This document shows, one piece after another, positions 49,606 through 57,453 of a DNA stretch of 64,000 bases. The translations under genes were made by a program, and so were the position numbers. The notes below the pieces were generated by a model. That model saw only the letters and a program-made list of their open reading frames with translations. It searched no databases and was not told the DNA's origin. Each line of letters opens with the position of its first letter. The first letter of the stretch is position 1. The stretch covers positions 4,588,001 to 4,652,000 of the forward strand of contig NC_016604.1 in NCBI RefSeq assembly GCF_000230895.2, written 5' to 3'. Source of the DNA: Mycolicibacterium rhodesiae NBB3. GTDB taxonomy: Bacteria; Actinomycetota; Actinomycetes; Mycobacteriales; Mycobacteriaceae.

Positions 49606-50474
49606 AGCGTCGACCCGCCGCGCAGCGAGTCGAAAATCTCTCGGTAGTGCAGGTGCGCCAAAAAGTGACCGCCGTCACGAACATTCAAGGTGGCGTTCGG
49701 GATTCGTGACGCAAGGCGATGTGCCCAGCTGGGATCGACCAGTTGATCCTGCGCTCCCGCCCAGATGTCGACGGGCATGTCGAGGTCTTCGGGCGCGAAC
49801 CCCCATGGCCGCATCCAGGCACGGTATTCCTCGGCCGCACCAGCCGGTTGGCGCATCGCGTCGCGCGTCATCCGGGAGAACAATTCGAAGCCGTCGCCCG
49901 CGACGACGGCGGCGTCCGCTGGCCCCAGCGCTCGTGCGGCGAGCCTGCCGTACAGCGCCGGGGCGACTCGGGGTAGGAATCCCATCATCTGAAACCACTG
50001 TCGTGCCAGCCACGGCGCCCGCTGCGACAAGCGGGTGAGGTGCCGATCCATCGCGGGTAGTTGGTCGAACACGCCGGGCTCGGTCAGCGGCAGTGCCCCG
50101 GCGATGATCGCCACCCGGGTCGCCCTGGGGCGCAGAAAGTGTCCGACGGCCACGGCGTACTGGCCGCCCATCGACCAGCCCATCGCCGCGAAACGGTCCA
50201 CGCCGATGTGGTCGAGCAACTCTTCGACATCCCGCGCCCAGTCCGCCAGCGTCCGCCCGGGCGAAGGATCTGACAGTCCGACGCCGGGACGGTCGGGGGA
50301 GATCAGCCGCACACCGGCGTCGACGGCGATGGAATCAGCCGCCGCCACATCGAGGCGGCACGCGAGGCCGCCGTGGGAGTTGACGACGGGAAAGCCATGG
50401 GGCGCCCCGTACTGGGTATACGCCAGCGATCGGCCGTCTCGCAGCCGGACGAGGCCGTCAACTGTGGCCGTCAT
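49602..50474 (-). CDS. Alpha/beta hydrolase
   Basis: 290 residues. The catalytic set is visible: nucleophile Ser in GWSMGG, acid Asp in WAGAQDQLVDPSW and His near the C-terminus in RDGGHFLAHL. The oxyanion region is NSHGGLACRLD. The lid domain lies at residues ~135-215. The substrate is not determinable; epoxide hydrolase or esterase are possible. Third gene of a minus-strand run behind the mannosyltransferase and udgX, 15 nt from the latter. Confidence 0.88.
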   Translation of the reverse strand: MTATVDGLVRLRDGRSLAYTQYGAPHGFPVVNSHGGLACRLDVAAADSIAVDAGVRLISPDRPGVGLSDPSPGRTLADWARDVEELLDHIGVDRFAAMGWSMGGQYAVAVGHFLRPRATRVAIIAGALPLTEPGVFDQLPAMDRHLTRLSQRAPWLARQWFQMMGFLPRVAPALYGRLAARALGPADAAVVAGDGFELFSRMTRDAMRQPAGAAEEYRAWMRPWGFAPEDLDMPVDIWAGAQDQLVDPSWAHRLASRIPNATLNVRDGGHFLAHLHYREIFDSLRGGSTL

Positions 50475-50489
50475 GCAGCCGATGATCGC

Positions 50490-51059
50490 CTAGGACGCCA
50501 GAAGTCGGGCGGCGAATCGCAAATCCGATACCAGCGCTTCGAATGCTTTCTCTCGGTCCTCAGGACGGCCGCGCAGCACCGATGACGGGTGCGCCGTCGC
50601 CACGACCTGCGGATCCCACCCGACGTCGCCGGCGTCGGGCAGGCGTAAAGCCTCGCCGCGGTGGGCTGTGAGGCGAAAAGTGCTGCCCATCAACGACTGT
50701 GCAGCCGTCGCGCCGAGCAACAGCAGGACGTCGGGCTGCACCGCGTCCACCTCGGCCAGCAGCCACGGCCGGCACGACACCACCTCGGTCCGACTCGGTG
50801 TCTTGTGGATTCGCCGCTGGCCGCGCTCAGGCAGCGTGAACTTGAAGTGCTTCACCGCATTGGTGACGTACAGGCGCTCCCGTTCCACGTCGGCCGCGGC
50901 CAGCGCCTTGTCCAGCAGCCTGCCCGCGGGCCCCACGAACGGCGCCCCCGCCTTGTCCTCTTGATCGCCCGGCTGTTCGCCGACCAGCATCATGTCGGCC
51001 GCCGCGGACCCGGCGCCGAACACCGTCGAACTCGGCGGCCGTCTGCGCTGCCATGGCAA
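50490..51059 (-). CDS. UdgX-like uracil-DNA glycosylase, N-terminally shortened
   Basis: 189 codons from TTG 51059, the only start in this frame. UdgX removes uracil and stays covalently joined to the abasic site through a histidine. Its hallmarks are present: GEQPGD (27-32), FVGPAGRLLDKAL (41-53), NAVKHFKF and the RRIH loop (82-85) with the crosslinking His85, here preceded by Gln instead of Lys. Known UdgX and family 4 enzymes have about 40 more N-terminal residues with a CxxC pair for an Fe-S cluster; these are absent. A typical N-terminus (ATG 51054, MAAQTAAEF) exists in another frame, pointing to a frameshifting deletion. May be inactive. Confidence 0.75.
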   Translation of the reverse strand: MPWQRRRPPSSTVFGAGSAAADMMLVGEQPGDQEDKAGAPFVGPAGRLLDKALAAADVERERLYVTNAVKHFKFTLPERGQRRIHKTPSRTEVVSCRPWLLAEVDAVQPDVLLLLGATAAQSLMGSTFRLTAHRGEALRLPDAGDVGWDPQVVATAHPSSVLRGRPEDREKAFEALVSDLRFAARLLAS

Positions 51060-51088
51060 GCGGGTACCCGGGCTGGGACCGTTACGCG

Positions 51089-52639
51089 CTACCGCGTCGA
51101 CTTGACCACCTGCGCGAAGCTGAACTGCCAGCGCTCGACGACATGGAAGCCCATGTGGTGCGGCACCTGATACGCCGGCGCCCGCCGCAGTCGCGGGCCC
51201 GGGTTCAGGCCCGGTCCGCTTTCGTGAGCGGGCACCGTGTCGTCGCGTTCAGACACCGTCCACAAGACCGTGCATTGGCGGACACTGTCGGCGACGCCCC
51301 AGATCCCGAGGTGGGCGTCCCACAGTCGATTTCGATCCACCGCTCGTTGCCCCCGACCCGGATCGATCAATTTCTCGTAGACCGAGGGGCGCGCCGCCGT
51401 CAACGGCCGGATCGGTCCCGGTGCCCAGTCGGCCGTGTTGTCGAGGATCAGACAATCACCGGGGGAGGCGTGTGCGTCGATGACGTCGGCGACGGCGCTG
51501 TAATCCATCCCTTCCTTGGCGTAAGGACCGCGCTGGACCGTCAGATAGTTCGGTGTGGCCGCCAGCGCGAACACCATCACGACCGCAGCGACTCCCTGTC
51601 GCGACCGGGTCAATGCCGTGACGCTGATTGCGAGCAACAGTGCTATCGCCGGTGAGGTGAAGGAGAGGTAGCGGGGGTAGTAGACCGGTTCGAACCACAG
51701 CGAGTACGCCAGGAGCACCAACGTGGGCAGCGTGATCCATGCGATGGCGATCTTCACGAGATCTCTGCTTCCGCCGTCGGTCGGCCAGAAGCGGCGCGAT
51801 ATCAGCGACCCGGTCAGCACCAGTGCGGCGACAACGGCGAACGGCGCGCTGTCATCGAAGTACTGCTCCTTGGCGATTTCCAAGACCGTGTGCCATCCGG
51901 GCGGCGAGATCCAACGGACTTGGGCGATCTGCGTGCGGCAGAACGCGAGGAACGGGATCACCGCAACCACGGCGACCGACGAAGCGACCGCAAACGACTT
52001 CACGGATCGCTTGCCCTCGGAGACCACGGCCACGGCACTGGCATGCACGAGCACCATCGCAACGCAGAACACATTGAGCACGACCGAGATCGTCAGCGCC
52101 ACGCCGTACGCAACCCAGAGCACCGCCGTGTTTCGTCGTGCGGCGACGAGGAGAAGCACCATGAGCCACACCGCGACCGCAGCGGTCAACGCATACGGCC
52201 GGGTCTCGATGCCCGCCCAAGTGGTGCGCGGCAGGATCGCGAACATGACGCCCGCGCAGACGGCGACCGTGCGGCTCGAGAATTGCCTTGCGAGCCTCAC
52301 CACGCCTGCCGCGGCGACGGCAACAGCGAGGCAACTCGAGAATCGCGAGAAGAATTCGGTGGCTGGAACAATTGCGAACCAGCCGTGCATGAAGAAGTAG
52401 TACAGGCCGTGCACCGCATCGATGTTGTGCAGTAGCTGCCATAGGTCCGGTAGCGATCGCGTTGACGCGGAGATCGTCGCGGCCTCGTCGAACCAGAACG
52501 ACGGGCGCGCCGCCCCTGCCGCGCTTACTGCGGCGGCGAGCACAGCAACGGCCAACGGATCCGCCACGCGTCCAGTCGAATGCGGCTTCGGGCGATCAGC
52601 TTCGGCGAAGCGAGCTGGGCCTACCGCTGTATCCGACAT
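51089..52639 (-). CDS. GT-C mannosyltransferase-like protein (CapA/Rv1635c-like)
   Basis: 516 residues, about ten to eleven membrane helices plus a soluble C-terminus. The GT-C acidic motif sits in the first loop: FWFDEAATISAS (Asp51-Glu52). IDAVHGLYYFFMHGWF and RTTWAGIETRPYALTAAVAV are also shared with Rv1635c as I recall it. Rv1635c adds the first mannose of the lipoarabinomannan cap, using polyprenyl-phospho-mannose outside the membrane. The position before a universal stress gene equals Rv1635c-Rv1636. Assignment rests on these motifs and on synteny. First gene of a run with udgX and the hydrolase. Confidence 0.8.
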   Translation of the reverse strand: MSDTAVGPARFAEADRPKPHSTGRVADPLAVAVLAAAVSAAGAARPSFWFDEAATISASTRSLPDLWQLLHNIDAVHGLYYFFMHGWFAIVPATEFFSRFSSCLAVAVAAAGVVRLARQFSSRTVAVCAGVMFAILPRTTWAGIETRPYALTAAVAVWLMVLLLVAARRNTAVLWVAYGVALTISVVLNVFCVAMVLVHASAVAVVSEGKRSVKSFAVASSVAVVAVIPFLAFCRTQIAQVRWISPPGWHTVLEIAKEQYFDDSAPFAVVAALVLTGSLISRRFWPTDGGSRDLVKIAIAWITLPTLVLLAYSLWFEPVYYPRYLSFTSPAIALLLAISVTALTRSRQGVAAVVMVFALAATPNYLTVQRGPYAKEGMDYSAVADVIDAHASPGDCLILDNTADWAPGPIRPLTAARPSVYEKLIDPGRGQRAVDRNRLWDAHLGIWGVADSVRQCTVLWTVSERDDTVPAHESGPGLNPGPRLRRAPAYQVPHHMGFHVVERWQFSFAQVVKSTR

Positions 52640-52988
52640 GCCTTCCGGTTGTTCAGGTTCTGTGCAGCGATAGCAACTTTAGGGCTCGGTAAATGTGACC
52701 GCTACCCAAGGCGGACAATTGAGATGCCGTCTGACCGGTCCGGTCCGGAAGCACTCGATAACAATTGACGCACGAGCGAATTCGATATCCGTTCTCAGAC
52801 AGCGTTTCTGCTGCCTTTGCTCGGGTATGTAGGCCGCATCACGTCGGCGGGATCGACGTGATGTTGATAGCGCAAGCAGGCTGAAAGACCAGGCAAATGC
52901 TATTCAGGTGTGGTGATTCGCACCCATGTTCCCCTGGCATCGGGTTACTGTCTCGGGTGGCGATCCAACTGACATTTGGAGGATATGG
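52640..52988. other. Divergent promoter region of capA-like and usp genes
   Basis: 349 nt without a gene. It contains a perfect inverted repeat (52837-52863) and a partial CRP-like sequence near 52911 (GTGTGGTGATTCGCAC; the outer GTG-N10-CAC symmetry is kept, but the full TGTGA-N6-TCACA is not). Nothing else stands out. Confidence 0.6.
52837..52863. promoter_or_regulatory. Inverted repeat upstream of usp
   Basis: CATCACGTCG and CGACGTGATG form a perfect 10-bp inverted repeat with a 7-nt spacer. It lies 126 nt before the usp start and about 200 nt from the divergent mannosyltransferase start. Since both genes point away, it is more likely an operator than a terminator. Confidence 0.5.
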
Positions 52989-53435
52989 ATGAGCGGCTAC
53001 ACGACCATCGTTGTCGGCACAGACGGATCGGATTCGTCACTGCGCGCGGTGGAGAAGGCCGGCCAGATCGCCGCAGGGTCAGGCGCCAAGGTCGTCGTCG
53101 CGACGGCGTACTTCCCTCAGAGCGAGGATCAGCGCGCCGCTGACGTCCTCAAGGACGAGGGTTACAAGATGTCGGGCAACGCCCCGATCTACGCGATCCT
53201 GCGTGAGGCCAAGGAGCGTGCGATTCAGGCCGGCGCGAAGACCGTCGAGGAGAAGGCGGTCGTCGGCGCGCCGGTGGACGCCCTGGTTGATCTCGCTGAG
53301 GAAGTGAAGGCCGATCTGGTCGTAGTCGGCAATGTCGGCCTGTCCACCATCGCGGGCCGGTTGCTCGGGTCGGTGCCCGCCAACGTCGCGCGCCGCTCTA
53401 AGACCGACGTGCTGATCGTGCACACCACGCCGTAA
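52989..53435 (+). CDS. Universal stress protein (Rv1636/TB15.3-like)
   Basis: 148 residues from ATG 52989, with GGAGG upstream. A single Usp domain: YTTIVVGTDGSDSSLRAVEK at the N-terminus, the nucleotide site VVGNVGLSTIAGRLLGSVPA (G-2x-G-9x-G type) and VLIVHTTP at the end. It closely matches M. tuberculosis Rv1636, which binds cAMP strongly, as does its M. smegmatis counterpart. It may buffer cAMP made by cyclases such as the one at 20-21 kb. Overlaps the convergent lnt-like gene by 38 nt. Confidence 0.93.
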   Translation: MSGYTTIVVGTDGSDSSLRAVEKAGQIAAGSGAKVVVATAYFPQSEDQRAADVLKDEGYKMSGNAPIYAILREAKERAIQAGAKTVEEKAVVGAPVDALVDLAEEVKADLVVVGNVGLSTIAGRLLGSVPANVARRSKTDVLIVHTTP

Positions 53436-54795
53436 AGACCAACGCCGCCAACACAATCGGCCAATCGCCGAGTTCGTCGTAGAGGGTCGTGCGCGACCCG
53501 AGCGGTACGTCGAGGACCAACACGCCGCGATCATGCGCGGGCAGGCGGCCCAGACTGCGTCCGCGCGCGTCGAACGCAGTACTGACGCCGGACAACCCGG
53601 CATGCACCGCCGGACGGCCCACCTCGACGGCGTGCACCGCCGCCATGCTCGCCAGCTGCGGCTGCGCCCAGCTGCCCTGGTAACTCGACGTCGAACTCTG
53701 ATACGCCAGCAACTGGGCACCGAGACGCACCACGCGGCGCGGCAGGTCGGAGAACGTGGTCTCGAAGCTGATCATCGGCCCAATGGCTACCGAGTCCGCT
53801 TGCAGCACCACGGGTCCGTCACCGCGTCGACGGTCCTCGCCGGCGGCTTTGGTATGGCGGGTCGCCCAGTCGAGCAGCGGCCGCAGCGGGACATATTCAC
53901 CGAAGGGCACCAGCCGTGTCTTGGCATAAGCGCCGCGCACCCCATCGGGTCCGATGAGCACCGACGACTTGTAGATCCCGCCCTCCGGGGCGCGCGCATC
54001 CACGTTGACCAGCAGGTCCGCGCCGACTCGCCGACGAAGTTCGACCAAGCGCTCCACGGTGTCCGGATGGCTCGACAGGTCGACGCCCACGCTGCTCTCG
54101 CCCCAAACCACGAGATCGATCCGCCGGCCCACCAACGTTTCGGTCAACGCCTCACTCGCCGCCTGACGCGGCGCCGACTCGGCGATATCGCCGGGCTGGA
54201 CGAGTGCGACCCGTACCGTCGCTCCCGGCGCAGGCACCGGACCGCACCAGAACCAGGCCGGACCGAGGACCGCAAGCACGGCCGGTAGCGCAGCCGCGCG
54301 CCAGGAGCGCAGCAGTATCGCTCCCACGACCGCGGTGTTGACGGCCACTGTCAGAAAGCTGACCAGCCATACCCCGCCCAACGAGGCGGTCGCGAGCGTC
54401 ATCGGCTGGTTCCATTGCGACGCGCCGAGCAGGCCCCACGGTCCGCCGAGGCGGTGCCACGACCGCACGGTCTCTGCGATCACCCAGGCGGAGGGGAGTA
54501 CGACGACCGCCGTCAGCGCCCGCGGGGTGGTGATGTGCCCGGAGAGCAGCCGGTGTGCAGCCCATCCCCACGGAAACCACAGTGCGCCGAGAACGACCGC
54601 CAGCCCGACGAGCAGGGGACCCGAGCTCGGCCAGAGCCAGTATTGGGTGACCAGCACGAAACCGGCCATTCCGATCCAGGCGCGGATGCCGCCCTGCGCC
54701 GCAGTGGATGCTGCGCGGATGACGAACAGCAGCGGAACCAGCCCCACCCACGCCAGCCACCACCAAGAGGGGGCCGGGAACGCGAGGGCAAGCAA
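53398..54795 (-). CDS. Apolipoprotein N-acyltransferase-like protein with Ser at the catalytic Cys
   Basis: 465 residues from TTG 54795. The frame stays open upstream (LTTLRGHAAALTAGA) to a CTG at 54840 that overlaps the fba stop, so the true start may lie there. Lnt transfers a third acyl chain to lipoproteins. Eight or so membrane helices come first, then a nitrilase domain. Catalytic Glu233 (VVWGESS) and Lys292 (AYAKTRLVPFGEY) are kept, as are supporting Glu300 and Glu345. The nucleophile position is Ser343 (GPMISFETTF) where active enzymes have Cys in CYE. It may be inactive or do something else; a second Lnt probably exists elsewhere. Confidence 0.85.
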   Translation of the reverse strand: MLALAFPAPSWWWLAWVGLVPLLFVIRAASTAAQGGIRAWIGMAGFVLVTQYWLWPSSGPLLVGLAVVLGALWFPWGWAAHRLLSGHITTPRALTAVVVLPSAWVIAETVRSWHRLGGPWGLLGASQWNQPMTLATASLGGVWLVSFLTVAVNTAVVGAILLRSWRAAALPAVLAVLGPAWFWCGPVPAPGATVRVALVQPGDIAESAPRQAASEALTETLVGRRIDLVVWGESSVGVDLSSHPDTVERLVELRRRVGADLLVNVDARAPEGGIYKSSVLIGPDGVRGAYAKTRLVPFGEYVPLRPLLDWATRHTKAAGEDRRRGDGPVVLQADSVAIGPMISFETTFSDLPRRVVRLGAQLLAYQSSTSSYQGSWAQPQLASMAAVHAVEVGRPAVHAGLSGVSTAFDARGRSLGRLPAHDRGVLVLDVPLGSRTTLYDELGDWPIVLAALVFTAWCARSARRS

Positions 54796-54836
54796 GGCAC
54801 CGGCGGTCAGCGCCGCCGCGTGACCCCGAAGGGTTG

Positions 54837-55721
54837 TCAGGTAGCGGATGCCTTGGCGATGCTCCCGATCGCCGCGTCGAGAGTGGAGTTGAATTCCTCG
54901 TCGCTCTGCTGCGCGGTCAGACCCTCGGTGAGCGCGCGCGAGAAGCTCGCGATGACGCCGTTGTTGCGGGCCAGCTTCTCGCAGGCCTCATCGCGGTTGT
55001 AGCCGCCGGAGAGCGCGACCACGCGCAACACCTTCGGATGATCGACGAGCTCGGAGTAGAGATTGTCGGTGTCGGGCAGCGTCAGCTTGAGCATGACCTT
55101 CTGGTCGTCGCCGAGTGCGTTGACCCCGGCCAGCAGCGCGGCGTTGAGCTGGTCCTCGGCCTCGGCCTTCTTCGGGCTCTTGATGTCGACCTCGGGTTCG
55201 ATGATCGGCACCAGGCCTTTCGCGAGGACCTGCTGGCCCACCTCGAACTGCTGGGCGACCACGGCGTCCAGGCCCGCACCCGGCAGCTTGATGACCGAGC
55301 GCTCCTTGGTGCCGAAGACGCCGTTGGCGACCGCCCGATCCAGCAGCTCGTCCAGCCCGGGCATCGGCTTCATGGTCTGCGCGCCGTCCTGCTCGTCGTT
55401 CAGACCCTTGTCGATCTTGAGGAACGGCACGATGTTCTTGACGTTCCACAGGTAGTCGGCGGTGGGACGACCCTCGACCTGGCGGTCCATCGTCATCTCG
55501 AACAGGATCGCGCCCATGATGCGATCGCCGTTGAAGGCCGGGCTGGTGATGATGCGGGTCCGCATCTCGTGGACCAGGTCGAACATCTGCTCGTCACCGG
55601 AATAGGCGTCCTCGCTGACGCCGTACAGCTTCAACGCCTTGGGGGTGCTGCCGCCGCTCTGGTCAAGCGCGGCGATGAAACCGGCACCGCTCTGAGCCTT
55701 CTTCAACTGATCCTGATTCAC
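54837..55721 (-). CDS. fba: Class I fructose-bisphosphate aldolase
   Basis: 294 residues from GTG 55721, with AGGAGA upstream. It matches the class I (Schiff-base) aldolases of Gram-positive bacteria such as S. aureus: GFIAALDQSGGSTPKALK, MRTRIITSPAF, AILFEMTMDR and KGLVPIIEPEVDI. The Schiff-base Lys is in KVMLKLTLP. SGGYNRDEACEKLARN and ASFSRALTEGL bind phosphate. No metal is needed. Mycobacteria also have a class II aldolase elsewhere. The lnt-like gene may be co-transcribed. Confidence 0.95.
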   Translation of the reverse strand: MNQDQLKKAQSGAGFIAALDQSGGSTPKALKLYGVSEDAYSGDEQMFDLVHEMRTRIITSPAFNGDRIMGAILFEMTMDRQVEGRPTADYLWNVKNIVPFLKIDKGLNDEQDGAQTMKPMPGLDELLDRAVANGVFGTKERSVIKLPGAGLDAVVAQQFEVGQQVLAKGLVPIIEPEVDIKSPKKAEAEDQLNAALLAGVNALGDDQKVMLKLTLPDTDNLYSELVDHPKVLRVVALSGGYNRDEACEKLARNNGVIASFSRALTEGLTAQQSDEEFNSTLDAAIGSIAKASAT

Positions 55722-55776
55722 CGTGTCTCCTGCAGATTCTCTTCGACGAGTCCTGCGCATCAGATTAGGACAGCCC

Positions 55777-55792
55777 GTTCACAGCATTGCCG
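55777..55792. repeat. 16-bp direct repeat, left copy
   Basis: GTTCACAGCATTGCCG is repeated exactly at 57317-57332; similarity continues for about 20 nt with gaps. The two copies flank the palindrome copy B and the P450 gene. The right copy is the end of a decayed coding fragment. Confidence 0.6.
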
Positions 55793-55815
55793 GGCCCTAC
55801 GCATTGTGACTTTCA

Positions 55816-55873
55816 CCGAGAGTCGGAAATATGACGGAATTTGCACGATTTCCATCATTCTTCCGACTCTCGG
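55816..55873. repeat. Dispersed palindromic element, copy B
   Basis: Arms of 24 nt: left CCGAGAGTCGGAAATATGAC, and right, read on the other strand, CCGAGAGTCGGAAGAATGAT, each ending GGAA. The layout (CCGAGA, then GGAAA/GGTTT type core, TGACGGAATT near the centre) is that of copies A and C. It lies in the divergent region between fba and the P450. Confidence 0.75.
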
Positions 55874-56009
55874 CGCTGGTTCAGGTCGTCGCTCACCGCC
55901 ACGACCGGGGCGATGAACTTGCCCCCACGATCAACCGTCAGCTGGCTCGCTCAAATCGGGTTCATTCGCCGTCCGAGGTGCGACACTCCAACTGGCGAGA
56001 GGGTCAATT

Positions 56010-57311
56010 ATGACGTCGATACTGCACCGCACGCCGATCGCACGACGCGAGAACGGCGTACCACCTCCCCACGTCCCTCTGGCCGACATCGACCTCGCAT
56101 CGCTGGATTTCTGGGCGCGTGACGACGACATTCGCGACGGGGCGTTCGCTACCTTGCGGCGCGAATCGCCGATCACCTTCTTCGAGGTAGCGGACTTCCC
56201 AGGTTTCCCGGCGGGCGCCGGCCACTGGGCCCTCACCAGGTTCGACGACATTCACCACGCCAGTCGTCACCCAGAGATCTTCAGTTCCATCCCGACCAGC
56301 ACGTCGCTGAACGAAGTGGCGCCCGAGGTCGCCGAGTTCACCGGATCGATGATCAACCTCGATGATCCCCGACACACTTGGTTACGCAAGATCGTCAACC
56401 GCGCGTTCACGCCCAAGGTGCTGGCCCGCATCGAGGGCAGCGTGCGCGATCGGGCGCGAACGATCGTGACCGATATGGTCGCCAACCATCACGACGGCCG
56501 GGCCGACTTCGTCGCCGAGGCTGCCGGACTGCTGCCGTTGCAGGTCATCTGCGACATGATGGGCATTCCTGAAGAGGACGAGGAGAAGGTCTTCCACTGG
56601 ACCAACGTGATGTTGGGTTTCGGCGACGACGAAGTGTCGGGCGACTTCGACGCCATCATGGTGGTGGTGAACGAAATCGTGGACTACGCCATGCGTCTCG
56701 CCGAGGAACGGCGAGCCAATCCCGGCGACGACCTCACCACCAGCCTGGTGCAGGCCGAGGTCGACGGGGTGCGGCTCACGTCAAGCGAGTACGCATCGTT
56801 CTTCATACTGCTCTCGGCTGCCGGCAACGAGACCACCCGCAACGCCATCAGCCACGGCATGGTCGCACTGTCCCGCTACCCCGAGGAACGCCAGAAGTGG
56901 TGGAACGACTTCGACGGCGTGGCCGCTACCGCCGTGGAGGAGATCGTCCGGTGGGCATCTCCGGTTATCTTCATGCGGCGCAACTTGACTCAGGACATCG
57001 AGCTGCGCGGCATCGAGATGAAGTCGGGGGACAAGGTGTCCCTGTGGTACAACTCGGGCAACCGTGACGAGGCCAAGTTCGCCAATCCGTGGCTGTTCGA
57101 TGTGACGCGAGATCCCAACCCGCACATCGGGTATGGGGGCGGTGGCGCCCACTTCTGCCTGGGTGCGAATCTGGCGCGACGCGAGATCCGGGTGATGTTC
57201 GACGAGTTGCGCCGCCAGATACCCGACGTGGTCGCAGTCGAGGAACCAGCGATACTGCACTCGGCGTTCATACACGGCATCAAGCGGTTACCGGTCGCCT
57301 GGACGCCCTGA
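56010..57311 (+). CDS. Cytochrome P450
   Basis: 433 residues. The haem motif is GYGGGGAHFCLGANLARREI with the Cys ligand. The I-helix oxygen-activation motif is SAAGNETTRN, and the K-helix ExxR is EEIVRWA. The sequence GSMINLDDPRHTWLRKIVNR-type helix C (LDDPRHTWLRKIVN) is typical of bacterial lipid and sterol hydroxylases of the CYP124/125/142 clade. It needs ferredoxin and reductase partners, which are not encoded nearby. The substrate is unknown. The upstream 130 nt hold no clear regulator site. Confidence 0.93.
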   Translation: MTSILHRTPIARRENGVPPPHVPLADIDLASLDFWARDDDIRDGAFATLRRESPITFFEVADFPGFPAGAGHWALTRFDDIHHASRHPEIFSSIPTSTSLNEVAPEVAEFTGSMINLDDPRHTWLRKIVNRAFTPKVLARIEGSVRDRARTIVTDMVANHHDGRADFVAEAAGLLPLQVICDMMGIPEEDEEKVFHWTNVMLGFGDDEVSGDFDAIMVVVNEIVDYAMRLAEERRANPGDDLTTSLVQAEVDGVRLTSSEYASFFILLSAAGNETTRNAISHGMVALSRYPEERQKWWNDFDGVAATAVEEIVRWASPVIFMRRNLTQDIELRGIEMKSGDKVSLWYNSGNRDEAKFANPWLFDVTRDPNPHIGYGGGGAHFCLGANLARREIRVMFDELRRQIPDVVAVEEPAILHSAFIHGIKRLPVAWTP

Positions 57312-57316
57312 CACCT

Positions 57317-57332
57317 GTTCACAGCATTGCCG
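57317..57332. repeat. 16-bp direct repeat, right copy
   Basis: Exact copy of 55777-55792, 1,540 bp away. Here the repeat encodes the last codons and stop of a minus-strand protein fragment. Confidence 0.6.
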
Positions 57333-57447
57333 CGGCCCACTGCGTGTGGCCTTCGAAACCCAGCGAAGTCGCCATCTCGCGGTAGCGGTTCCGGTAGTCG
57401 CGATAGGCGGCCTCATCGCCCTTCGCCCGCGTGTGTCGTCCAACCGT
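57319..57447 (-). pseudogene. Orphan C-terminal coding fragment
   Basis: Between the P450 stop and the SDR stop, the minus strand reads about 42 codons ending GDEAAYRDYRNRYREMATSL, then GFEGHTQWAAAML and TGA (57319). Codon use is that of a real gene (G/C in third positions). Two stop codons precede it and no start is present. It looks like the tail of a lost protein. I do not recognise the family. Confidence 0.5.
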
Positions 57448-57453
57448 TCAGTG

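Noticed and set aside
52908..52925. CRP (cAMP receptor protein) site upstream of usp
   Set aside because: Only the GTG/CAC core fits; the full TGTGA-N6-TCACA is not met, so it is not listed as a site.
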